Shown here: positions 46,595 through 54,663 of the stretch, in pieces
Layout of the letters: every line of letters starts with the position of its first letter
Position numbering within the stretch: position 1 is the stretch's first letter
From: an uncultured Pelagibacteraceae bacterium
Lineage (GTDB): Bacteria; Pseudomonadota; Alphaproteobacteria; Pelagibacterales; Pelagibacteraceae
Direction: 5' to 3'
Length of the DNA: 64,000 nt
NCBI GenBank assembly: GCA_902588585.1
Contig: CACIPQ010000001.1
Span: 159,710 to 223,709 of the forward strand
Notes under the pieces: model-generated
Seen by the model: only the letters and a program-made list of their open reading frames with translations
Database searches by the model: none
What the model was told of the DNA's origin: nothing
Translations under genes and position numbers: made by a program

Positions 46595-48030
46595 GCAGCT
46601 TTTATTTTTTTTTCACTTATCGAATTTAAATATTTTTCTATCTCTATTGCAGCATCTCTCCCATCTCTTATAGCCCAAACAACTAGGGAGGCTCCTCTAA
46701 CAATGTCTCCAGCAGCAAAAACTCCTGGTAAATTTGTTTGCATAGTTTTCAAATCAATTTTAATTGTTCCCCATTTAGAAACTGATAAATTTTCTGAACC
46801 AAAGAGCTTTGGAATATTTTCAGGATCAAATCCAAGTGCTTTGATCACCATATCAGCTTCGAGCTTGTATTCAGAATTTTTAATTGAAATTGGTTTTTTT
46901 CTTCCGGAAGAGTCTGCCTCTCCTAATTCCATCTTGGTAACTTCAACTGCTTCTACCTTGGTTCTTCCGATAAACTTTTTTGGATTAGAAAGCCACAGAA
47001 ACTCTATTCCTTCTTCTATTGCGTTACTTACTTCCCTAGAGGACCCCGGCATGTTTTCTCTGTCCCGTCTATACAAACATTTCACTGATTTTGCCTTCTG
47101 TCTTATGGCAGTTCTCACACAATCCATTGCGGTATCTCCGCCCCCGACAACCACTACATTTTTGTTTTCTCCATTTAAAGTTCCGTTATCAAAAAGTTTA
47201 ACTTCATCGCCTAGACCTTTACGATTTGATGCTGTTAAAAAATCCATTGCAGGAAAAATATTTTTTAGATTTTTTCCTTCTATTTCAACATTTCTTGCCT
47301 TATAAACGCCCGTTGCAATTAGCACTGCATCATGTATTGACTTAAGTTCTTCTAAAGAAGAATCTTTTCCAATTTCAAAGTTTTGTTTAAATTTTATTCC
47401 TGACTCTTTTAAAAGTTTTGTTCTTCTTTCAACCACAAATTTTTCAAGCTTAAAATTAGGTATTCCATAAATTAATAGTCCACCAGGTCTATCATATCGA
47501 TCGTATATTGTTATTTTGAAACCAGATTTTCTTAACTGTTCAGCGCAAGCTAAACCGGCTGGACCGGCTCCAATTATTCCAACAGATTGGTTTTTTTCTT
47601 TTTTAACTTTAATTGGTTTTATCCAACCTTTTTCCCATGCTGTTTCTGTAATATATTTTTCAACAGACCCTATTGTTACCGTCCCATGACCAGACCGTTC
47701 AATGACACAATTTCCTTCGCATAGCCTATCCTGAGGACAAATTCTACCACAGACTTCTGGCATGTTGTTTGTGCTTTGAGCCAATTCATAAGCATCTTCT
47801 AATCTTCCCTCGGCAGTAAGCTTTAACCAATCAGGAATGTTATTGTGAAGTGGGCAATGAACCTGGCAAAAAGGGACCCCACATTGTGAGCATCTACTAG
47901 ATTGTTCCTTTGCCCTATTGTTAATAAATTCATCATAGACCTCCTTAAAGTCATCTTTTCTTTTATTGGCAGATCTTTTAGGTGGTGTTTGTTGGCCTAT
48001 ATTTACAAATTTCAACATTTTTTCTGTCAT
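46591..48030 (-). CDS. gltD: Glutamate synthase (NADPH) small subunit
   Basis: A 479-aa electron-transfer subunit. The N-terminus binds Fe-S clusters through CSQCGVPFCQVHCP and CGRICPQDRLCEGNC. The FAD fold starts at SVGIIGAGPAGLACAEQLR, and the NADPH fold at VVVVGGGDTAMDCVRTAI. It passes electrons from NADPH to GltB for ammonium assimilation. It is upstream of gltB with a four-base overlap, and an 8-bp inverted repeat lies just before its start. Confidence 0.96.
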   Translation of the reverse strand: MTEKMLKFVNIGQQTPPKRSANKRKDDFKEVYDEFINNRAKEQSSRCSQCGVPFCQVHCPLHNNIPDWLKLTAEGRLEDAYELAQSTNNMPEVCGRICPQDRLCEGNCVIERSGHGTVTIGSVEKYITETAWEKGWIKPIKVKKEKNQSVGIIGAGPAGLACAEQLRKSGFKITIYDRYDRPGGLLIYGIPNFKLEKFVVERRTKLLKESGIKFKQNFEIGKDSSLEELKSIHDAVLIATGVYKARNVEIEGKNLKNIFPAMDFLTASNRKGLGDEVKLFDNGTLNGENKNVVVVGGGDTAMDCVRTAIRQKAKSVKCLYRRDRENMPGSSREVSNAIEEGIEFLWLSNPKKFIGRTKVEAVEVTKMELGEADSSGRKKPISIKNSEYKLEADMVIKALGFDPENIPKLFGSENLSVSKWGTIKIDLKTMQTNLPGVFAAGDIVRGASLVVWAIRDGRDAAIEIEKYLNSISEKKIKAA

Positions 48031-48040
48031 GATCTAAAAT

Positions 48041-48059
48041 TAGTTTAAAAATTAAACTA
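48041..48059. promoter_or_regulatory. Inverted repeat upstream of gltD (possible operator)
   Basis: A perfect repeat TAGTTTAA-AAA-TTAAACTA lies ten bases before the gltD ATG. It is either a regulator-binding site or a small 5'-UTR hairpin over the start region, where no Shine-Dalgarno is seen. The rest of the 169-base gap to uppP is AT-rich with no clear consensus promoter and no ORF. Confidence 0.35.
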
Positions 48060-48199
48060 TTTAAAGGATATTTAGGTCAGTTTTACTTACCTTTTTTACA
48101 AAAAACCAAGTATTTATATAGTTTTTTTATATGCATATCAGCTATGCTATATTTGTGATGAACTCAGTGGTTGAATTCAATATAAATTAATATCCTACA

Positions 48200-48967
48200 A
48201 TGGAAAACTTTTTTCAGATTTTTGTAATATCAATTATTCAAGGTATTACTGAATTTTTACCAGTAAGTTCATCAGCTCACCTAAATTTGATTTCAAACTT
48301 TTTTGAGCTTCAGAAAGAATCGCTAATGCTGAGTGTAAGCGCACATACGGGTTCTTTGTTAGCTGTTTTATTATTTTTTAAAAAAGAGATTGTTGATTTT
48401 GGAAAAAATCAAAAATTATTTTTTAAAATTATTTTTGCCTCAATACCATTATTTTTATTTGGTTATTTGATAGTTAAATATAACTTGGTTTCTGATTTAA
48501 GTACTTACAAGGTTATAGGTTGGACAACTATAATTTTTGGTATATTGCTTTATTTTGCAGATAAATTTGATTTAGGTCAAAAAATTGAAAACAATTTCAC
48601 ACCAAAAAATGCGTTTATTATTGGATTTTTTCAAGTTTTAGCTCTAATTCCGGGTGTAAGTAGATCTGGAATAATAATGACAGGAGCAAGATTTCTAAAA
48701 TTTAATAGAGAAGATTCTGCAAAAATTTCATTTTTAATGTCTATACCAGCCTTAGCTGGTGCAGCAATCTATGGGATTTATTCACTGATTGGCGAAGGTA
48801 ATTTTTTATTAAATATAAGCTCGATTTTAACAGTTGGTCTTTCATTTGTCTTTTCGTATATAACCATAAAGTATTTTTTGATCTATTTGAAAAGGTTTAA
48901 TTTTAATCTAATAATTGGGTATCGATTGATACTAGGAGCAATCATATTGTTAATGGTTTATTTATAA
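48200..48967 (+). CDS. uppP: Undecaprenyl-diphosphatase
   Basis: A 255-aa membrane enzyme that recycles undecaprenyl pyrophosphate to the monophosphate carrier used for peptidoglycan. About eight helices are visible. The two signature blocks are present: QGITEFLPVSSSAHL near residue 15, and ALIPGVSRSGIIMTGARFL near residue 150 with the catalytic Ser-Arg. It ends in a six-base overlap with the convergent micro-ORF behind tRNA-Arg. Confidence 0.95.
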   Translation: MENFFQIFVISIIQGITEFLPVSSSAHLNLISNFFELQKESLMLSVSAHTGSLLAVLLFFKKEIVDFGKNQKLFFKIIFASIPLFLFGYLIVKYNLVSDLSTYKVIGWTTIIFGILLYFADKFDLGQKIENNFTPKNAFIIGFFQVLALIPGVSRSGIIMTGARFLKFNREDSAKISFLMSIPALAGAAIYGIYSLIGEGNFLLNISSILTVGLSFVFSYITIKYFLIYLKRFNFNLIIGYRLILGAIILLMVYL

Positions 48968-49039
48968 AACCATAGATAGAATTAAAAGTACAAAAAATAC
49001 CAAAATGAAAAAAACAATTACTGCTTTTTGTAATGACAT
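48962..49039 (-). CDS. Micro-ORF: 25-aa hydrophobic peptide behind tRNA-Arg
   Basis: Not in the ORF track. ATG at 49039 opens 25 codons (MSLQKAVIVFFILVFFVLLI plus five) ending at TAA 48964-48962. It is preceded by AGGGAGG with a seven-base spacer, one of the strongest Shine-Dalgarno sequences in the window. The binding site begins four bases after the encoded CCA of tRNA-Arg. The peptide is a single transmembrane helix with a short polar, basic N-terminus. It overlaps the uppP stop tail to tail. No family recognised. Confidence 0.5.
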   Translation of the reverse strand: MSLQKAVIVFFILVFFVLLILSMVL

Positions 49040-49056
49040 ATTAAATCCTCCCTGTC

Positions 49057-49134
49057 TGGAGGTCCCAGAAGGATTTGAACCCTCAACCTTCTCGTCCGTA
49101 GCGAGACGCTCTAATCCAATTGAGCTATGGGACC
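49057..49134 (-). tRNA. tRNA-Arg (anticodon ACG)
   Basis: A 78-base tRNA on the minus strand with acceptor arms GGTCCCA and TGGGACC, D-arm GCTCAATTGGATTAGAGC, anticodon stem TCTCG-CTACGGA-CGAGA giving ACG (modified to ICG, reading CGU/CGC/CGA), T-arm GAGGGTTCAAATCCTTC, and an encoded CCA. The 75-aa plus-strand ORF over this region is only its shadow. Confidence 0.97.
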
Positions 49135-49207
49135 GCATGCAAAAAATACCAAAGAAAATAGCTATAATAAAGCGATTTTATGCTTATTGCTATTCGTTAA
49201 ATAAGAA

Positions 49208-49213
49208 TATAAT
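49208..49213 (+). promoter_or_regulatory. -10 element for the thiolase gene
   Basis: A perfect TATAAT ends 11 bases before the thiolase ATG, so the transcript would have only a 4-6 base leader. A weak TTATTG lies 18 bases upstream as a possible -35. Confidence 0.4.
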
Positions 49214-49224
49214 GAAGGAAAAAT

Positions 49225-50409
49225 ATGTCTGAAGAAAACAGTGTTGTAATAACTTCTGCGGTAAGAACTGCAATTGGAGATCTAGGTGGGTCACTTAAGA
49301 ATGTGCCTGGCTACAAATTAGGCTCTACAGCGATTTCAAACGCTATAAAAAAATCAAATTTAAAACCTTCTGATATAAATGAAGTTATAATGGGACAAGT
49401 GCTAACTGGTGGAACAGGACAAAACCCGGCACGTCAAGCGGCTATGGACTCAGGCATACCTAAAGAGGTTCCTTCATATGTTGTAAACCAAGTTTGTGGA
49501 TCAGGGTTAAGATCTATTGCCTCAGGATTTCATTCCATCCTTTCTAAAAGCTCAGGTATTGTTGTTGCGGGTGGACAAGAAAGCATGTCTCAAGCACCTC
49601 ATGTAGTTCATCTAAGAAATGGAAAAAAATTGGGTGATACAGATTTGGTTGATTCAATGATTAAAGATGGTCTTTGGGACGCATTTAATGGTTATCATAT
49701 GGGAGTTACTGCAGAGAACGTTGCTCAACAATTCCAGGTTACAAGAAAAGATCAAGATAAATTTGCATTTGAGTCTCAAACAAAAGCTTTAAAGGCTCAA
49801 AAGGAAAATAGATTTGATAACGAGATAATACCGTTCACTATTCAATTAAAAAAGGGAAGTTCAACCTTTAAAAAGGATGAACATCCACGTGAGGGAATAT
49901 CAATGGAAGCTTTGCAAAGACTTAAAACTGCTTTTCAAAAAGATGGAACGGTAACAGCTGGTAATGCTTCAGGAATTAATGATGGAGCTGCAGCAGTAGT
50001 TCTAATGTCAAAAAAAGAAGCTGAAAAAAGAGGAATAAAGCCTATAGCAGAAATTAAATCTTGGGCATCATGTGGTGTTGATCCTTCGGTTATGGGAACT
50101 GGCCCAATACCGTCATCAAAGAAAGCTTTAGAAATTGCTGGATGGAAATCCCAAGACTTGGATTTAATAGAAGCAAATGAAGCTTTTGCTGCACAAAGTT
50201 GTGCAGTTGTAAAAGAATTATCTTTGCCAATGGAAAAAGTTAATGTGAATGGCGGAGCAATTGCATTAGGTCATCCTATCGGGGCATCGGGAACAAGAAT
50301 TTTTGTCACACTTATTCATGAAATGTTAAAAAGAGATTCCAAAAAGGGTCTGGCTACGCTATGTATAGGTGGAGGAATGGGCGTAGCAATGTGTATAGAA
50401 AGAAAATGA
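49225..50409 (+). CDS. Acetyl-CoA C-acetyltransferase (thiolase)
   Basis: A 394-aa biosynthetic-type thiolase (AtoB/PhaA family). The nucleophilic cysteine is in VNQVCGSGLRSIASG near residue 90. Also visible are EAFAAQSCAV, NVNGGAIALGHPIGASG with the catalytic histidine, and CIGGGMGVAMCIER with the second cysteine. It condenses or cleaves acetyl-CoA/acetoacetyl-CoA. No phaB or phaC is nearby, so polyhydroxybutyrate synthesis is not implied. The stop overlaps the start of a 50-aa membrane protein by ATGA. Confidence 0.93.
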   Translation: MSEENSVVITSAVRTAIGDLGGSLKNVPGYKLGSTAISNAIKKSNLKPSDINEVIMGQVLTGGTGQNPARQAAMDSGIPKEVPSYVVNQVCGSGLRSIASGFHSILSKSSGIVVAGGQESMSQAPHVVHLRNGKKLGDTDLVDSMIKDGLWDAFNGYHMGVTAENVAQQFQVTRKDQDKFAFESQTKALKAQKENRFDNEIIPFTIQLKKGSSTFKKDEHPREGISMEALQRLKTAFQKDGTVTAGNASGINDGAAAVVLMSKKEAEKRGIKPIAEIKSWASCGVDPSVMGTGPIPSSKKALEIAGWKSQDLDLIEANEAFAAQSCAVVKELSLPMEKVNVNGGAIALGHPIGASGTRIFVTLIHEMLKRDSKKGLATLCIGGGMGVAMCIERK

Positions 50410-50558
50410 AACTTAATAAAAACTTTTTTAAACCAAGAAAAAATTTAAAGAACAGAGTTATAAAAAAAATGCCCTTTACTGTTAGGGGTTATCAGTACTA
50501 CTATGGTGCTATAATTGTAATAGTCCTATTAATTGGTTTTAGCCAAGTATTTTCTTAA
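50406..50558 (+). CDS. Small single-pass membrane protein (50 aa)
   Basis: The preferred start is the ATG at 50406, overlapping the thiolase stop; the track's longer start reads inside the thiolase in another frame. The result is a strongly basic N-terminus (MKLNKNFFKPRKNLKNRVIKK), a middle FTVRGYQYYYG, and one C-terminal helix (AIIVIVLLIGFSQVF). A basic, N-in anchor is expected. No family is recognised. Confidence 0.6.
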   Translation: MKLNKNFFKPRKNLKNRVIKKMPFTVRGYQYYYGAIIVIVLLIGFSQVFS

Positions 50559-50581
50559 CAAAATTTTTTGTATTAACACCT

Positions 50582-50609
50582 GAGAGTTTATATCTGCTCT
50601 CTTTTTTTT
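50582..50609 (+). terminator. Weak intrinsic terminator after the thiolase unit
   Basis: A 5-bp stem GAGAG/CTCTC with a ten-base loop is followed by eight T. The short stem makes it weak, but its place 24 bases after the 50-aa gene stop fits. It separates this unit from the PDH promoter. Confidence 0.45.
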
Positions 50610-50654
50610 AAAAAAAAGTCTTAAAAGTTGCATATAGTATATTGCAAGCTTGAA

Positions 50655-50697
50655 GTGTCAAAAAAGCGGATAAAATGTGTCAAAAATTGTGTATAAT
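50655..50697 (+). promoter_or_regulatory. PDH promoter: direct repeats and -10 for leaderless aceE
   Basis: Two copies of GTGTCAAAAA (50655-50664 and 50677-50686) lie 22 bases apart, two helical turns, just upstream of a perfect TATAAT (50692-50697). The preferred aceE ATG at 50704 is where transcription would begin, so the mRNA is probably leaderless. No good -35 is present at the right distance, consistent with an activator binding the repeats, but that is inference. Confidence 0.5.
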
Positions 50698-50703
50698 GTT
50701 TAT

Positions 50704-53700
50704 ATGGCAAAGAGCATTTCTGTTCCAGATATTGGTGATTTTAAAGACGTAGAAATCATTGAAGTTCTTGTTAAGCCTGGAGACAAAATAAAAAAAAATG
50801 ATCCTATTGTCACATTAGAAAGTGATAAATCCAGCGTTGAAGTACCTTCCCCTTTTGAAGGTAAAATTTCTGAACTAAAAGTTAAAATTGGAGACAGGGT
50901 ATCTGAGGGCAGTATTTTAGCTACTCTAGAAGGGTCTGAGGTTAGAGAGGAAAAAGAAACAATTGTAAAAAAAGAAATTAAAAATGAAGAAATTGAAAAA
51001 AACGAAATTAAATCTCAGGAAATTGAAAAAAAAGAAAAAACAAATGGTCAAATCATAAAAAGAGAGAAACTCTATGCGCAAGCAATCTCAAAAGATGATA
51101 TTGACCCAGTAGAAACCCAAGAGTGGCTTGATTCATTAAAGGGAGTTATAGAAAATGATGGTCCTTCTAGAGCCGGATATCTTATTAAAAAAATAATAGA
51201 CGAAGCTTATTCTGAGGGATTAACTTTACCAGATACAAGAACAACCCCATATATAAATACCATCCCGGCATCAGCAGATGTTAGATCTCCGGGAGATCAA
51301 AATATAGAAAGAAAAATACGAGCCTATATAAGATGGAACGCTGCAGCAATGGTGGTAAGAGCAAATAAAAAAAATCCCGAACTAGGTGGACATATTGGAA
51401 CTTTTGCTTCTGCAGCAACTTTGTATGACGTTGGAATGAATCATTTTTGGAGAGCAAAAAATAATAAGTTTGGTGGGGATTTAATTTATTTTCAAGGTCA
51501 CAGTGCGCCTGGAATGTATGCTAGAGCTTTTTTAGAAGGAAGAATTAGTGAAAAACAATTAGATAGGTTTAGACAAGAAGTTGAGCCCGGAGGGCTTTCA
51601 TCATATCCACATCCTTGGCTGATGCCTAAGTTTTGGCAATTCCCAACTGTTTCTATGGGTCTAGGACCAATGATGGCAATCTATCAAGCCAGGTTCACAA
51701 AGTACCTTATCAATAGAGGTCTTTTAAAAGATGAAGATAGAAAAATTTGGTGTCATTTAGGTGATGGTGAAATGGATGAACCTGAGAGTTTAGGCGCTAT
51801 AGGTTTAGCTGCTAGAGAAAAACTAGATAATTTAATATTCGTAGTAAATTGTAACCTACAAAGACTTGATGGACCTGTCAGAGGTAATGGAAAAATAATT
51901 CAAGAGCTTGAAGGAAGATTTAGAGGTGCGGGATGGAATGTTATTAAAGTTATTTGGGGTTCTTATTGGGATCAATTATTAGCGAAAGATAAAACTGGAT
52001 TATTAGTAAAAAGAATGACTGAGTGTGTAGATGGAGAATATCAAGCCTTTAAAGCCAAAGGCGGAAAGTATGTAAGAGATAATTTTTTTGGCAAATATTC
52101 AGAATTAAAGGAATTAGTATCAAATATGACTGATGCTGATATATGGAGACTAAATCGAGGAGGTCATGACCCGCATAAAGTTTATTCTGCTTATCATGCT
52201 GCAGTTAAAAACAAAGGTAAACCCACAGTAATAATAGCTAAAACAATTAAAGGTTACGGGATGGGTAGTTCAGGCGAAAGCATGAATACTACACATCAAC
52301 AAAAAAAATTAGATGAAAAAGATTTGCTTTACTACAGAGATCGTTTCAATGTTCCTTTAACCGATAAACAGGTAAAAAATGTAGAGTATTATAAGCCAGC
52401 AGATAGCTCTAAAGAAATAAAATATCTTAAAAACTGTAGAGTGAAACTTGGAGGCAATGTTCCTGAAAGGACAACGTTTGCAAAACCAATTAAAACACCT
52501 CCTTTGGACATTTTTGAAAGTTTTATGAAATCAACCGGTGAAAAAGAAATGTCTACCACTATGGTTTTGGTAAGGATGTTGGCCAATCTACTTAGAGATA
52601 AAAATGTAGCCCCGAGATTGGTTCCTATTATACCGGATGAAGCAAGAACTTTCGGTATGGAAGGATTTTTTCAAAAAATAGGAATTTATGCTCATGAAGG
52701 CCAAAAATATGAGCCTGTAGATTCTGAACAATTAAGTTCTTACAGAGAAGATAAAAGCGGTCAGGTTTTACAGGAAGGCATTACTGAAGCTGGTGCGATG
52801 TCGTCTTGGATAGCGGGAGGAACAGCTTACACAAATCATGATATAGAGATGATTCCTATCTATCTCTTTTATTCAATGTTTGGTTTTCAAAGAATTGGTG
52901 ATTTAGCTTGGGCAGCTGCAGACTCTCAAACAAGAGGTTTTTTAATTGGTGCTACCTCTGGAAAAACAACGCTTGCTGGAGAGGGTTTACAACACCAAGA
53001 TGGTCACAGTCATTTGTTAGCTTCTGCAATACCTAATTGCGTAAGTTACGATCCAACTTTTGCATACGAAATGGCAGTAATTTTTAGAGATGGTTTAAAA
53101 CGAATGCATGAAAAGAAAGAAAATATCTATTACTACATCACTGCAATGAATGAAAATTATTCCCATCCAGAAAAACCTGCTGGATCAGATCAGGGTATCC
53201 TTAAAGGAATGTATTTATTCAAGGAATTTAAAGGTAAAGGAAAAGCAAAAGTACAAATGCTTGGGTCAGGAACTATACTAAGAGAAATTATTAAAGCTGC
53301 TGAAATTTTATCAAAAGATTACGGTATAGACTGTAAAATTTGGAGCGTTACAAGTTTTAACGAACTTAAAAAAGATGGTATGGAGGTAGAGAGAAAAAAT
53401 CTTTTAAACCCATCTGAAAAACCAAAAAAAAGCTACGTTGAAAGCTGTTTACATGGGGAAGAAGGTACAGTAATCGCTGCATCTGATTATATAAGATCTT
53501 ACTCTGACCAAATCAGACCGTTTGTTAAAAAATCTTTTTATTCTCTAGGCACAGATGGGTTTGGAAGAAGCGACACAAGAGAAAAGTTAAGAAAGTTTTT
53601 CGAAGTTGATAAAAAGCACATAGTTGTATACACCTTGAGTGCTCTTGCAAATGAACAGCTGCTAGAGTCAAAACAGGCCGAGAAAGCAATTAAAAAATAT

Positions 53701-53739
53701 AATATCGATCAAAAGAAAATTTTTCCTGCAAAACTTTAA
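50704..53739 (+). CDS. aceE: Pyruvate dehydrogenase E1 (homodimeric) with N-terminal lipoyl domain
   Basis: 1011 aa from ATG 50704. Residues 1-78 are a complete E2-type lipoyl domain: SISVPDIGDFKDVEIIEVLV and TLESDKSSVEVPSP with lipoyl Lys42. Residues about 79-121 form a Lys/Glu-rich flexible linker. From about 122 the sequence is full-length AceE: DIDPVETQEWLDSLKGVIE, the ThDP motif LGDGEMDEPES with VVNCNLQRLDGPVRGNG, and conserved blocks to the C-terminus. AceE decarboxylates pyruvate and acetylates the lipoyl group. E. coli AceE is about 887 aa with no lipoyl domain. The E2 gene six bases downstream lacks one, so E1 probably carries the swinging arm. Confidence 0.95.
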   Translation: MAKSISVPDIGDFKDVEIIEVLVKPGDKIKKNDPIVTLESDKSSVEVPSPFEGKISELKVKIGDRVSEGSILATLEGSEVREEKETIVKKEIKNEEIEKNEIKSQEIEKKEKTNGQIIKREKLYAQAISKDDIDPVETQEWLDSLKGVIENDGPSRAGYLIKKIIDEAYSEGLTLPDTRTTPYINTIPASADVRSPGDQNIERKIRAYIRWNAAAMVVRANKKNPELGGHIGTFASAATLYDVGMNHFWRAKNNKFGGDLIYFQGHSAPGMYARAFLEGRISEKQLDRFRQEVEPGGLSSYPHPWLMPKFWQFPTVSMGLGPMMAIYQARFTKYLINRGLLKDEDRKIWCHLGDGEMDEPESLGAIGLAAREKLDNLIFVVNCNLQRLDGPVRGNGKIIQELEGRFRGAGWNVIKVIWGSYWDQLLAKDKTGLLVKRMTECVDGEYQAFKAKGGKYVRDNFFGKYSELKELVSNMTDADIWRLNRGGHDPHKVYSAYHAAVKNKGKPTVIIAKTIKGYGMGSSGESMNTTHQQKKLDEKDLLYYRDRFNVPLTDKQVKNVEYYKPADSSKEIKYLKNCRVKLGGNVPERTTFAKPIKTPPLDIFESFMKSTGEKEMSTTMVLVRMLANLLRDKNVAPRLVPIIPDEARTFGMEGFFQKIGIYAHEGQKYEPVDSEQLSSYREDKSGQVLQEGITEAGAMSSWIAGGTAYTNHDIEMIPIYLFYSMFGFQRIGDLAWAAADSQTRGFLIGATSGKTTLAGEGLQHQDGHSHLLASAIPNCVSYDPTFAYEMAVIFRDGLKRMHEKKENIYYYITAMNENYSHPEKPAGSDQGILKGMYLFKEFKGKGKAKVQMLGSGTILREIIKAAEILSKDYGIDCKIWSVTSFNELKKDGMEVERKNLLNPSEKPKKSYVESCLHGEEGTVIAASDYIRSYSDQIRPFVKKSFYSLGTDGFGRSDTREKLRKFFEVDKKHIVVYTLSALANEQLLESKQAEKAIKKYNIDQKKIFPAKL

Positions 53740-53745
53740 TAAAAT

Positions 53746-54663
53746 ATGTCAAAAAAAATAACAAAAAAAGGTTCTGCTAGCCCCAAAGTTAGAAAATTTG
53801 CTAGGGAGCTCGGGGCTAATATTGTTGAAATTCCCGGTTCACAAAGAGCAGGAAGAGTAACGGAAGAGGATGTAAAAAAATTCGTTAAATCCCAAGTTTC
53901 AGTTAATCAAGGAAAAATAGAAAAAAAAATTTATAAAGATGAATATCCTCACGAAGCATTTGGTGGAGTAGAAATGCAAGATTTACCAAGAGTAAAAAAA
54001 TTATCTGGACCACAACTTGTTAGATCTTGGACTGAAATACCCCATGTTACTCAGCATGACGAGATTGATGTTACTGAGATGGAACAATTTAGAACATCCT
54101 TAATTGATAATTATACGGGTGAAAAAATCAGAATAAGTCCTTTGGCCTTTATAACTAGGGCGGTAGTAAATGCTCTTAAAAAATATCCAAATTTTAATTC
54201 ATCTATTGATAGCCAAAATAATAAATTAATTTTTAAAAAGTATTTTCATATTGGTTTTGCGGTAGACACACCTCATGGTTTAATGGTACCCAAGATAAGA
54301 AATGTTGATCAAATGGGCTTAAAAGAAATTTTTGAGGAATTAAAAAGAGTTAGCAAAGCATGTAAAGAACTAAAGATAGATAAAAAAGAATTTTTTGGTG
54401 GTTCTATCACAATTTCAAGCTTAGGAGGTATTGGTGGAAACTTTTTTACACCCATAATTAACCCTCCTGAAGTTGCTATACTTGGAGTTGGAAAAACATT
54501 TGAAAAAATTAAAAAAATTAATGGTCAATTCATTACAAGAAAAATCCTCCCAGTATCTCTATCTTATGATCACAGAGTAATAGATGGTGCTGAAGGTGCT
54601 AGATTTTGTGTCCACTTATCCCAAAGTCTGGGTAAAGACTTTGCATTTAAACTGGCTGTTTAA
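53746..54663 (+). CDS. aceF: Dihydrolipoamide acetyltransferase (E2) lacking a lipoyl domain
   Basis: Only 305 aa; AceF proteins usually carry one to three lipoyl domains and exceed 400 aa. The protein opens directly with the peripheral subunit-binding domain (ASPKVRKFARELGANIVEI, then GRVTEEDVKKFV, residues about 10-48). A linker and the acetyltransferase core follow (RSWTEIPHVTQHDEIDVTEM, FHIGFAVDTPHGLMVPKIR). The catalytic His276 is in SYDHRVIDGAEG. There is no room upstream for a missing domain. It should form the core and transfer acetyl groups delivered by the lipoyl arm on E1. No E3 gene is in the window. Confidence 0.93.
   Translation: MSKKITKKGSASPKVRKFARELGANIVEIPGSQRAGRVTEEDVKKFVKSQVSVNQGKIEKKIYKDEYPHEAFGGVEMQDLPRVKKLSGPQLVRSWTEIPHVTQHDEIDVTEMEQFRTSLIDNYTGEKIRISPLAFITRAVVNALKKYPNFNSSIDSQNNKLIFKKYFHIGFAVDTPHGLMVPKIRNVDQMGLKEIFEELKRVSKACKELKIDKKEFFGGSITISSLGGIGGNFFTPIINPPEVAILGVGKTFEKIKKINGQFITRKILPVSLSYDHRVIDGAEGARFCVHLSQSLGKDFAFKLAV

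Noticed and set aside
46703-47305. 200-aa plus-strand ORF
   Set aside because: Antisense to gltD, with low-complexity Ser/Phe-rich composition typical of a shadow frame.
49005-49232. 75-aa plus-strand ORF with EGFEPSTFSS
   Set aside because: It is the reverse-strand shadow of tRNA-Arg; such GFEPST strings are a known artefact of tRNA genes.
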